Source of the DNA: an uncultured Angelakisella sp.
Lineage (GTDB): Bacteria; Bacillota; Clostridia; Oscillospirales; Ruminococcaceae
Reading direction: 5' to 3'
Length of the DNA: 23,003 nucleotides
Assembly: GCA_910585535.1 (NCBI GenBank)
Contig: CAJUFK010000043.1
Coordinates: 1-23,003, forward strand
This document shows, piece after piece, positions 12,920 to 19,148 of the stretch (position 1 is its first letter; the number at the start of each line of letters is the position of its first letter). The notes below the pieces were generated by a model that made no database searches, had not been told where the DNA came from, and saw only the letters and a list, made by a program, of their open reading frames with translations. The position numbers and the translations under genes are program-made.

Positions 12920-13331
12920 TAGGGCCGGTCCTCCTTTGGCACTCCAAGGTGGATAAAACCGCCAGATCGTCAATATCCACGATCTTTATTTTGACCCATG
13001 GACTATAGGCGTTCCACATATGATGAAATGGAAAATCGTAGTCCATCACTTCCAGAACGGATGCCCCCCGGCCTATACGAAAACATATATCCGGAAAAAC
13101 ATCTGTCCCGTAAAGATTTTTGATGTAGTCGAAATAATTAAAATAAAAGGGATCCTTCTGTTCCAGAGCCTTTTTTTGCCTTTTTTCTTCTTCCTCAATA
13201 AATATCTCAAAGGTTTCTATATTCGCCTTGGCTTCTTCTGTCATGTACTTTTCCGGCAGAGCCGAAAATTCGGCAAATGACGCGCCGATAAAAAATTCAT
13301 CTTCCCGTGGATCATAGGCTAAAACCTTCAT
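12912..13331 (-). CDS. Small acidic protein of unknown function, partner of the DUF4365-like gene
   Basis: The protein has 139 residues from ATG 13331, with AGAAAGGG 11 bases upstream. I do not recognise the family. Visible features are a charged helical stretch 'ETFEIFIEEEEKRQKKALEQKD' (about 39-60), an aromatic segment 'PFYFNYFDYIKNLYG', and a C-terminal strand-rich part 'WVKIKIVDIDDLAVL'. There is no signal peptide or membrane segment, so it is likely cytoplasmic. It overlaps the DUF4365-like gene by 8 bases and is AT-rich like it. The pair lies between the MBOAT and DHHW genes, which normally adjoin. It could be an inhibitor, specificity or immunity partner of the nuclease-like protein; that is a guess from the gene order only. 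Confidence 0.75.
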   Translation of the reverse strand: MKVLAYDPREDEFFIGASFAEFSALPEKYMTEEAKANIETFEIFIEEEEKRQKKALEQKDPFYFNYFDYIKNLYGTDVFPDICFRIGRGASVLEVMDYDFPFHHMWNAYSPWVKIKIVDIDDLAVLSTLECQRRTGPNV

Positions 13332-13369
13332 TGCATGATCTACCCTTTCTGTCCTGTCTGTGTATCCCG

Positions 13370-14785
13370 CTAGAACCGGAAGTACAAAAACGGGTTGTAG
13401 CTCTGGCCCACCAGGTAGGCGGTGGAGGCCATCACCAGGAGAAAACACCCAGCGGCCTGGACCGCCACTACCGCCGCCTGCTGTTTTTCCTCTGCCGCCC
13501 GCTTTGCCACCTGGTCCCGGACAAAGGGCAGGATGGGGGCGCAGAAAGCCGCCGAAAGGAACAGCCAGAACAGGTTGTTCTGCACCGTCACCCACAGCCC
13601 CGGGTCGGCGGCCAGCCGCCCCCCCAGAAGGATGGGCAGAAAGGCCGCCAGCCGGGAGAAATCGGTGAAGTAGAAGATGCTCCACCCCACCAGCACGGTG
13701 AGGAAGGACCAGGCCCACCCCACGGCGGCGGGGAGCTTTTCCAGCCGGGCCAGGAGGACCTTCTTTTCCAGGATGAGCAGCGCCCCGTACCAGGCCCCCC
13801 AAAGGACGAAGTTCCAGCTGGCCCCGTGCCACAGCCCGGTGAGGAGCCAGACCACGCAGATGTTCCGCAGCTGGTGGCGGTACTTGCCCCCCAGGGGGAT
13901 GTAGACGTAATCCCGGAAGAAGGAGGAGAGGGAGATGTGCCACCGCCGCCAGAAATCGGTGACAGACCGGGCGATGTAGGGGTAGTTGAAGTTTTCCATG
14001 TAGTGGAAGCCGAAGATCCGCCCCATGCCGATGGCCATATCCGAGTAGGCGGAAAAGTCGTAATAGATCTGGATGGTGAACATCAGGATCCCAAACAGTG
14101 CCCCGGCGGTGGTCACCCGGGAGAGATCCCCGTCCAGGTACTGTCCCGCCAGCTTGCCGGCGGCGTTGGCAACCACCACCTTTTTGCAGAGCCCCACGCA
14201 GAAGCGGCAGAGTCCCTGCCACACCTCCACGGAATCCACCTCCCGGTGGTCGATCTCCTGGGCAATCCAGCGGTAACGGACGATGGGCCCGGCCACCAGC
14301 TGGTGGTACATGGTGACATACATCAGGAACTTCAGAAAGCTGGGCTGGGCCTTTACGTCCTTGCGGTAGACGTCGGCGACATAGGAGATGATCTGGAAGG
14401 TGTAAAAGCTGATGCCGATGGGCAGCACCAGCCCCGGACCCACGAAGCTGGTACCGAACAGGGCGTTGATGTTTTCGTACAAAAAGCCGGTGTATTTGAA
14501 CAGCACCAGCAGGGAGAGATCCAGGACCACAGCGGCGATGAGGGCGTACCGGGCGTTCAGGCCGTCCTTATCCTCCCGGCGGCTTTCCATATAGAGGGCC
14601 AGCCGCCAGTTGAGAAGGGCGGTGGCAATTAGGAGAAACACCCACACCGGCTCCCCCCAGGCGTAGAACACCAGGGAGAAGCAGACCATGATAAGGTTCC
14701 GGGTCTTTGTTTTTCGGGCGGCAAAGTACAGAATAATATTGGCGGGAAGGAAGATGTACAAGAAGAACAGATTGGAAAAGACCAT
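13370..14785 (-). CDS. MBOAT-family membrane O-acyltransferase (AlgI/DltB-like)
   Basis: The protein has 471 residues with about 11-12 membrane segments; the ATG follows AGGAAGGCGG by 7 bases. The MBOAT signatures are 'DFWRRWHISLSSFFRDYVYIPLGG' in two overlapping blocks at 277-300 and 'LLTGLWHGASWNFVLWG' at 314-330, with the catalytic His320. Such proteins pass acyl groups, usually acetyl, from the cytoplasm to an extracellular acceptor through a DHHW or AlgX/AlgJ partner, here the gene at 11012-12445. It is first gene of the operon behind the symmetric promoter at 14859-14887. 'Alginate acetyltransferase AlgI' would be a typical automatic name, but the substrate polymer in this Gram-positive is not alginate. 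Confidence 0.93.
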   Translation of the reverse strand: MVFSNLFFLYIFLPANIILYFAARKTKTRNLIMVCFSLVFYAWGEPVWVFLLIATALLNWRLALYMESRREDKDGLNARYALIAAVVLDLSLLVLFKYTGFLYENINALFGTSFVGPGLVLPIGISFYTFQIISYVADVYRKDVKAQPSFLKFLMYVTMYHQLVAGPIVRYRWIAQEIDHREVDSVEVWQGLCRFCVGLCKKVVVANAAGKLAGQYLDGDLSRVTTAGALFGILMFTIQIYYDFSAYSDMAIGMGRIFGFHYMENFNYPYIARSVTDFWRRWHISLSSFFRDYVYIPLGGKYRHQLRNICVVWLLTGLWHGASWNFVLWGAWYGALLILEKKVLLARLEKLPAAVGWAWSFLTVLVGWSIFYFTDFSRLAAFLPILLGGRLAADPGLWVTVQNNLFWLFLSAAFCAPILPFVRDQVAKRAAEEKQQAAVVAVQAAGCFLLVMASTAYLVGQSYNPFLYFRF

Positions 14786-14853
14786 GGACGGACCGCCTTC
14801 CTGGGTTGGATTTCTATGGATTCGAGTTTCCTCGACAAAATTTTTACAGACAC

Positions 14854-14882
14854 TTGTAATGATACCCTTTTTTTCCTATAAT
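14854..14882 (+). promoter_or_regulatory. Rightward promoter of the NTF2-like to patatin operon
   Basis: TTGTAA (14854-14859), a 17-base spacer and perfect TATAAT (14877-14882). Transcription should start near 14889, leaving a leader of about 140 bases before the ATG at 15028. The inverted repeat arms GATACCCTT (14861-14869) and AAGGGTATC (14886-14894) flank the -10 and start site and could be an operator. Confidence 0.7.
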
Positions 14883-14887
14883 TACAA
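14859..14887 (-). promoter_or_regulatory. Leftward promoter of the acylation operon
   Basis: On the minus strand TTGTAA (14887-14882), a 17-base spacer and TATCAT (14864-14859). It overlaps almost completely with the rightward promoter at 14854-14882. The two share an A-B...A'-B' arrangement of inverted repeats (CTTGTAAT/ATTACAAG and GATACCCTT/AAGGGTATC), so only one polymerase can sit here at a time. Confidence 0.65.
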
Positions 14888-15027
14888 GGGTATCTTTCCC
14901 CTTTTTCTCTGGGATTTTCCTCCCGGGTTTTGGGAAGGGGCCGGGGGAGAGGATAGGTCTACTGCCGTTAAACCGTTTTCATTTTACTCCCCCTGTCGGT
15001 TCTTGTCAAGATATGGAGGAACGCCCC

Positions 15028-15537
15028 ATGGATGAGATCATCCTCCGGGACACCCCGGACCGGTTCCGCCCCCTGGCGGGGGAGATCGTCCCGCCCCTGC
15101 TGGCCCTCCTGCGGGAGCGCCGGGCCCTGGAGGAGACGGCCTGGGACCGCCTCGACCGGCTCCAAAGGGAGTTCACCGCCGCCGGCGGTCCCCCGGGCCA
15201 GCCGGCCCCGGGCCGTATCCAGGCCGGGGAGGAGTACCGCCGCCGCTATCTGGAGCTGGCGGTCCCCCGGTGCGTCCCCGGCTTTTTGAAGCGGGGGGCC
15301 CCGGACGGCTGCCAACGCCCCGCCAAGTACCACTTCCTGGACGAGGAGCCCGCCCCCCAGATCACCTTCGCCATGGAGGCCGCCAAAAAGGCGGTGGTGG
15401 TCATCAGCGCACCCCGGGGCTCCCTGCGGCTTCTGTACCGCTTCACCCTGCGCCCCGGCCCGGAGGGTTGGCTCATCGCCAGGATCGACTACCACCATTC
15501 CAATGAGACCACCTGGCACATCGACCGGTATCTGTAA
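15028..15537 (+). CDS. NTF2-fold-like protein, unknown role
   Basis: The protein has 169 residues. ATG 15028 follows GGAGGA by 7 bases; an in-frame ATG at 15013 overlaps that site. The N-terminal third is an Arg/Leu-rich helix region (LLALLRERRALEETAWDRL). The rest, from 'YLELAVPRCVPGFLKRG' through 'ITFAMEAAKKAVVVIS' to 'RLLYRFTLRPGPEGWLIARIDYH', follows the pattern of small NTF2-fold proteins, including those annotated as Rhs-toxin immunity proteins. No toxin gene is nearby, so a general cytoplasmic role is equally possible. It is first gene of a tightly packed rightward operon, 11 bases before the next gene. Confidence 0.7.
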   Translation: MDEIILRDTPDRFRPLAGEIVPPLLALLRERRALEETAWDRLDRLQREFTAAGGPPGQPAPGRIQAGEEYRRRYLELAVPRCVPGFLKRGAPDGCQRPAKYHFLDEEPAPQITFAMEAAKKAVVVISAPRGSLRLLYRFTLRPGPEGWLIARIDYHHSNETTWHIDRYL

Positions 15538-15548
15538 AGGAGTTTCCC

Positions 15549-15824
15549 ATGCAGTTCGCCCTTGACACCCATTACACCCCCGAGGAACAGGAGTTCATCC
15601 GCCAGTACAACTGCCGGGTCCTCCGGGAGATCACCCTTCGGCGGGTGGCCTTCGGGGAGGAAGAGATCCCCCGGCGGATGCTGGTCTACTGCGGCACCAC
15701 CCTGGGAGAGATCTTCGACGAGGGGGAATGGGGCTGGGCGGTCCTGGGGAAGGACCGCAAGGGACAGTGGGCCTGGACCGGCGGCGTCTACTCCGACCTT
15801 CCCTCCATGGCGGAGGGACTGTGA
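15549..15824 (+). CDS. Small conserved-looking protein of unknown function
   Basis: The protein has 91 residues with ATG 7 bases after AAAGGAG. It is not a family I recognise. It is rich in charged and aromatic residues (YTPEEQEFIRQYNCRVLREI near 9-28; WGWAVLGKDRKGQWAWTGG near 61-79), has no membrane segment or signal, and would be cytoplasmic. It is squeezed between the NTF2-like and exporter genes; its stop overlaps the likely GTG start of the exporter (GTGA), which supports it as a real coupled gene. Confidence 0.65.
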   Translation: MQFALDTHYTPEEQEFIRQYNCRVLREITLRRVAFGEEEIPRRMLVYCGTTLGEIFDEGEWGWAVLGKDRKGQWAWTGGVYSDLPSMAEGL

Positions 15825-16705
15825 CCCTATCCCAACAAAGTGAGGTCTTGCCCTTGGAGATCAGCCAAAAAAGAGCCATGCTCCTTATGTGCCTCTGCGC
15901 CTTTCTGTGGAGCATCGGCGGCCTGTTCATCAAGCTCCTGCCCTGGAACGCCGCCGCCATCTGCGGGGTGCGCTCCGGCATCTCGGCCCTTATCATCCTG
16001 CTGTACATGGCAAAAATGAAGTACCGCCTCACCCTGAAAAACCCCATGGTCTGGCTGGCCGGCCTGGGACTCATGGGAACCATGCTCCTCTTTGTCTCGG
16101 CCAATAAGCTGACCACCAGCGCCAACGCCATCGTCCTCCAGTCCACCGCCCCCCTCTATATCATGGTCATCAGCGCCCTCTTCTTCCGGGCCCATTACAG
16201 CCGCCGGGAGTACGTCTTGGTGGCCATCACCATGGGGGGGATCGCCCTGTTCTTCCTGGACCAGCTTACCCCCGGGGGGCTGCTGGGCAATGTCCTGGCC
16301 CTTCTCAGCGGTCTCACCATGGCCCTGATGTACACCGCCTCGGGGCGGCTGCCGGACGATGACAGCTCCATGTCCGCCCTGGTGGTGGGCCACACGGCGG
16401 CGGCCCTGGCGGGGATGCCCTTCCTCTTTCTCACCCAGGTGGAGATCAGTTCCCTGACTGTCTCCGCCATCCTCATCCTGGGGGTGTTCCAGCTGGGCAT
16501 CCCCTATATCCTCTACGCCATTGCCGTCCGCCGCTGTTCCCCCCTCTCCTGCTCCCTCATCGGGATGATCGAGCCCCTTTTCAACCCTGTTTGGGTGCTG
16601 CTGGTGCTGGGGGAAAAGCCTGGTTTTTTTGCCCTCATCGGTGGTATAATAGTCCTTAGCGCCGTTACCCTTTGGTCCGTCGGCAACATAAGGGGCGCGG
16701 ATTGA
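15821..16705 (+). CDS. EamA/DMT-superfamily transporter
   Basis: The protein has 294 residues from GTG 15821, which overlaps the upstream stop as GTGA with GGAGGG just before it. TTG 15854 and ATG 15878 are weaker alternatives that would shorten the cytoplasmic tail. About ten membrane segments lie in two EamA repeats: 'LLMCLCAFLWSIGGLFIKLL' begins the first, and the second starts near 'LLGNVLALLSGLTMALMYTASG'. Typical DMT features include Pro-Leu-Tyr in 'STAPLYIMVISALFF' and 'GMIEPLFNPVWVLLVLGEKP'. Members export or import amino acids, sugars or metabolites; the substrate is unknown. A 32-base gap separates it from the F420-ligase-like gene. Confidence 0.9.
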   Translation: MTLSQQSEVLPLEISQKRAMLLMCLCAFLWSIGGLFIKLLPWNAAAICGVRSGISALIILLYMAKMKYRLTLKNPMVWLAGLGLMGTMLLFVSANKLTTSANAIVLQSTAPLYIMVISALFFRAHYSRREYVLVAITMGGIALFFLDQLTPGGLLGNVLALLSGLTMALMYTASGRLPDDDSSMSALVVGHTAAALAGMPFLFLTQVEISSLTVSAILILGVFQLGIPYILYAIAVRRCSPLSCSLIGMIEPLFNPVWVLLVLGEKPGFFALIGGIIVLSAVTLWSVGNIRGAD

Positions 16706-16737
16706 CAGCCCCCGCAATCAGATAAAGGAGCGACAGA

Positions 16738-17451
16738 ATGATGGAAAAGGAAGCCAGCCCGGTTATCAATCCCGGGAAAAACGAAATCATCACCGTGGAC
16801 GGCGTGAGCTACCGCCGCCTCTGCATCAAAACCCACGTCATCAAGGACGGGGACAGCATCCCTGACGTGGCCATGGAGTACGCCGCCCCCCATATGCAGG
16901 AGGGAGACGTCCTCTTCATCACCGAAAAGGCGGTGGCCTGCACCCAGAAACGAGCCATCCCCCTAAAGGACATCCACCCCCGGCCCCTGGCCCGTTTCCT
17001 TTCAAAGTTCGTCCTCAAAACCCCCTACGGCATCGGCCTGGCCATGCCCGAGACCATGGAGATGGCCCTGCGGGAGTGCGGGACGGTCCGGATCCTCTTT
17101 GCCGCTGCAGTCTCCGCCATCGGCAAGCTGTTTGGCATCCGGGGCTGGTTCTACCAAATCGCCGGGGAGAAGGCCCGGGCCATTGACGGCCCCTGCGATT
17201 TCACCCTGCCCCCCTACAACGAGTACGTCGTTCTGGGCCCCGCCGACCCGGATAAGGTGGCGGAGGAGGTCTCCGCCCGCACCGGGCACCCCACCCTTAT
17301 CACCGACATCAACGACCTGGGAGGGAACATCCTGGGCCGGTACCCCAGGGATCTCCCCGACGATCTTTACGTCCGTATCCTTAAGGACAATCCCCTGGGC
17401 CAGCAAAACGAGCAGACCCCTATGGGCATCATCCGGAAGGTGACAGAATGA
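16738..17451 (+). CDS. F420-0:glutamate ligase-like (CofE/FbiB) protein
   Basis: The protein has 237 residues; the ATG lies 7 bases after AGGAG (an ATG three bases on is an alternative). The fold signatures are 'GDVLFITEKAVACTQKR' (~56-72), 'FAAAVSAIGKLFGIRGWFYQIAG' split over ~120-142, 'DGPCDFTLPPYNEYVVLGP' and the metal-site-like 'ITDINDLGGNILG' (~193-205). CofE adds glutamate to coenzyme F420-0 using GTP, but gut Clostridia are not known to make F420, so the real substrate is probably another carboxylate. Its stop overlaps the patatin-like start (ATGA), so the two are translated together. Confidence 0.82.
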   Translation: MMEKEASPVINPGKNEIITVDGVSYRRLCIKTHVIKDGDSIPDVAMEYAAPHMQEGDVLFITEKAVACTQKRAIPLKDIHPRPLARFLSKFVLKTPYGIGLAMPETMEMALRECGTVRILFAAAVSAIGKLFGIRGWFYQIAGEKARAIDGPCDFTLPPYNEYVVLGPADPDKVAEEVSARTGHPTLITDINDLGGNILGRYPRDLPDDLYVRILKDNPLGQQNEQTPMGIIRKVTE

Positions 17452-18296
17452 ACGGCATTGTTTTAGAGGGCGGCGCCATGCGGGGCATCTACACCGCCGG
17501 AGCTCTGGATGTCTTTCTGGAGAAGGGCATCTCTGCCGGGCTGGTGATGGGGGTCTCTGCCGGAGCGGTCCACGGCTGCTCCTTTGTCGCCGGGCAGCAT
17601 GGGCGGAGCATCCGCTACTACCGAAAATATTGCAGGGATCCCCGGTTTATGAGCTTTCGGTCCCTTCTGACCACCGGGGACGTGGTGGGGGAGCAGTTCT
17701 GCTACCGGGACATCCCCGACCGCCTGGACCCCTTTGACCACGACGCTTTCGAGGCCTCCCCCACGAAATTTTTCGTCGTATGCAGCGACCTGGAGACAGG
17801 GGAGGCCGCTTACCTTCCCTGTTCCACCCTCCGGGGGGAGGCCATCGACGCCATCCGGGCTTCGGCCTCTATGCCCTTCCTTTCCCGAATCGTGACAGTA
17901 GGCGGGCGGCTCCTTTTGGACGGTGGCGTCTGCGACAGCATCCCGGCCACGGCGGCTCTCCGCCTGGGGTGTGAAAAGGTGGTGGTGATCCTTACCCGCC
18001 CCGAGGGGTACAAAAAGAGGCCCTCCGGCGCCCTGATGGGAAAGCTCCGTTACCAGCAGTACCCCCATTTTGTCCGAGCCCTGGAGCGGCGGTACTTACA
18101 GTACAACGATTCCCTTGTAAACCTCCGCCGCCTGGAGGAGGAGGGCCGCGCCCTGGTCATCCGCCCCAGCCGGGACCTGGGGGTGAAGCGGATGGAGAAG
18201 GACCTCCGGAAGGTCCAGGCCCAGTACGACCTGGGGCGGGAGGATGCCCTGGGGAAGGTGGAGGAGGTTAAGAGGTTTTTGGGTCAAGAAGGATAA
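17448..18296 (+). CDS. Patatin-like phospholipase family protein
   Basis: The protein has 282 residues; the start overlaps the upstream stop as ATGA and uses GGAAGGTG upstream. The patatin catalytic dyad is intact: oxyanion loop 'GGAMRG' (8-13), nucleophile elbow 'GVSAG' (35-39, Ser37) and 'DGG' at 158-160 (Asp158) followed by 'DSIPATAA'. There is no signal peptide or membrane segment, so it is probably a cytoplasmic or membrane-associated lipid hydrolase of the YjjU/RssA sort. Its coupling to the F420-ligase-like gene suggests a shared pathway that I cannot name. A terminator follows 6 bases after the stop. Confidence 0.9.
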   Translation: MNGIVLEGGAMRGIYTAGALDVFLEKGISAGLVMGVSAGAVHGCSFVAGQHGRSIRYYRKYCRDPRFMSFRSLLTTGDVVGEQFCYRDIPDRLDPFDHDAFEASPTKFFVVCSDLETGEAAYLPCSTLRGEAIDAIRASASMPFLSRIVTVGGRLLLDGGVCDSIPATAALRLGCEKVVVILTRPEGYKKRPSGALMGKLRYQQYPHFVRALERRYLQYNDSLVNLRRLEEEGRALVIRPSRDLGVKRMEKDLRKVQAQYDLGREDALGKVEEVKRFLGQEG

Positions 18297-18302
18297 AAAA
18301 TG

Positions 18303-18331
18303 GGGAGCCCTCCAGGCGGGGGCTCCCTTTT
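18303..18331. terminator. Intrinsic terminator between convergent operons
   Basis: GGGAGCCC (18303-18310) pairs with GGGCTCCC (18320-18327), followed by TTTT. An A run precedes it, so it can also end the toxin-antitoxin transcript coming from the right. Confidence 0.8.
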
Positions 18332-18334
18332 CGC

Positions 18335-18595
18335 TCATAAATCATAGTGTCCACGGCAGGAAATGATGTGAAGAGTCTCATCCTTGATATAGTAGACGAT
18401 CCGGTTGCACCCGTCGATCCGGCGGCTCCACCAGCCACTTAGATTTCCCTTTAAGGGTTCCGGCTTGCCGATACCGGAATAGGGCTCCCGCTGCATCTCC
18501 TTTATTACGGCGTTGATACGCTTCAAGGTCTTTTTATCCTGGGACTGCCAGAAAAGGTAGTCCTCCCAGGCCCGGTCCTCCCAAAGCAGGCGCAT
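18335..18595 (-). CDS. yoeB: Txe/YoeB-family mRNA interferase toxin
   Basis: The protein has 86 residues, standard for YoeB. It cuts mRNA on translating ribosomes when freed from its antitoxin. The catalytic residues fall at the same numbers as in E. coli YoeB: Glu46 in 'KPEPLKGNLSG', Arg65 in 'GCNRIVYY', and His83 and Tyr84 in 'CRGHYDL'. 'WWSRRIDG' is the usual core. The start overlaps the antitoxin stop by one base (TGATG), so translation is coupled. All key residues are intact, so it should be active. The antitoxin is RelB/DinJ-type rather than the YefM type of E. coli, a mix seen in other Firmicutes. Confidence 0.95.
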   Translation of the reverse strand: MRLLWEDRAWEDYLFWQSQDKKTLKRINAVIKEMQREPYSGIGKPEPLKGNLSGWWSRRIDGCNRIVYYIKDETLHIISCRGHYDL

Positions 18596-18855
18596 CAGTC
18601 CTCCACCTCGATCAGGTCATGCTCCGCAAAATGGGCCCGGCCCTCCCGGATGTCCTGGGAGATCCCCTCCAGGTACCGCAGATTGCTTTCGGAATAAAAG
18701 GGATCAGCGGACAATTCAAAGGGGATCCGCCGCTCCCGGGCCACCTTTTTCAGAAAAACATTGATGGCAGCGGACATACTCAATCCGATGTCATCAAGGG
18801 CTTCCTCGGCCCGGCGCTTTATGTCGTCGTCAACGCGCAAGCTGATCTGTGCCAT
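18595..18855 (-). CDS. RelB/DinJ-family antitoxin
   Basis: The protein has 86 residues. ATG 18855 follows AAAGGAG by 8 bases; a longer in-frame version would start upstream of the promoter's -10. The N-terminus 'AQISLRVDDDIKRRAEEALDDIGLSMSAAINVFLKKV' (in two stretches) is a ribbon-helix-helix DNA-binding domain that dimerises and represses its own promoter. The C-terminal part, from 'RIPFELSADPFYSESNLRYL' onward, is the flexible toxin-wrapping tail. It is first gene of the pair and lies directly behind the promoter and dyad at 18881-18931. Confidence 0.93.
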   Translation of the reverse strand: MAQISLRVDDDIKRRAEEALDDIGLSMSAAINVFLKKVARERRIPFELSADPFYSESNLRYLEGISQDIREGRAHFAEHDLIEVED

Positions 18856-18880
18856 GTCGGTCACTCCTTTCTGCATAACT

Positions 18881-18931
18881 ATTTTACCACAAAAGAAAGC
18901 AAAATACAAGTAGAACGCTATACTTTTGCTT
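18881..18931 (-). promoter_or_regulatory. Toxin-antitoxin promoter with composite operator dyad
   Basis: On the minus strand TTGTAT (18909-18904), a 17-base spacer and TAAAAT (18886-18881). Around the -35 lies a nested perfect inverted repeat: outer arms AAGCAAAA (18897-18904) and TTTTGCTT (18924-18931), inner arms AAGTA and TACTT. This is a good candidate binding site for the ribbon-helix-helix antitoxin. Confidence 0.68.
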
Positions 18932-19038
18932 CTGTTTTGAGACTTGAAGGGGAGGGATTTCCTACTGTGTCATCGGAAGGAGCCCTGAAAGCTCCGGGCT
19001 GACTATCCGTCCATCGGGACACTCACAGGCAAAGCGAC

Positions 19039-19050
19039 GAAAAAACGTTC
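19039..19050. promoter_or_regulatory. Near-consensus LexA (SOS) box upstream of recA
   Basis: GAAAAAACGTTC differs by one base from the Firmicutes LexA box GAAC-N4-GTTC and lies just upstream of the recA -35. LexA control of recA is the rule in this phylum, but a half-site this degenerate could also arise by chance. Confidence 0.45.
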
Positions 19051-19057
19051 TTTTGCC

Positions 19058-19086
19058 TTGCGTTCCCCAGCGGAATCCGCTATAAT
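19058..19086 (+). promoter_or_regulatory. Sigma-A promoter of recA
   Basis: TTGCGT (19058-19063), 17 bases, then a perfect TATAAT (19081-19086). A perfect dyad AGCGGA-A-TCCGCT (19069-19081) fills the spacer. A GCCCCG/CGGGGC hairpin (19111-19127) lies in the leader just before the ribosome site. The rest of 18932-19038 shows no gene that I can recognise. Confidence 0.72.
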
Positions 19087-19148
19087 AGAGACATCGCAGA
19101 AAAGACCCCCGCCCCGCCTGCCGGGGCGGCAGAATAGGAGGACACACC

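Noticed and set aside
13332..14222. N-terminal extension of the 139-residue gene into a frame across the MBOAT gene
   Set aside because: The extension is another frame of MBOAT and Arg/Pro/Gly-rich. The real start is ATG 13331 with its own ribosome site.
13307..14632. A long plus-strand open frame across the MBOAT gene
   Set aside because: It mirrors the MBOAT gene in reverse, with Pro/Gly/Gln-rich translation and no domain.
18932..19038. Possible riboswitch or RNA leader upstream of recA (GGAGCCC...GGGCT pairing)
   Set aside because: It lies upstream of the recA promoter and shows no known riboswitch core.
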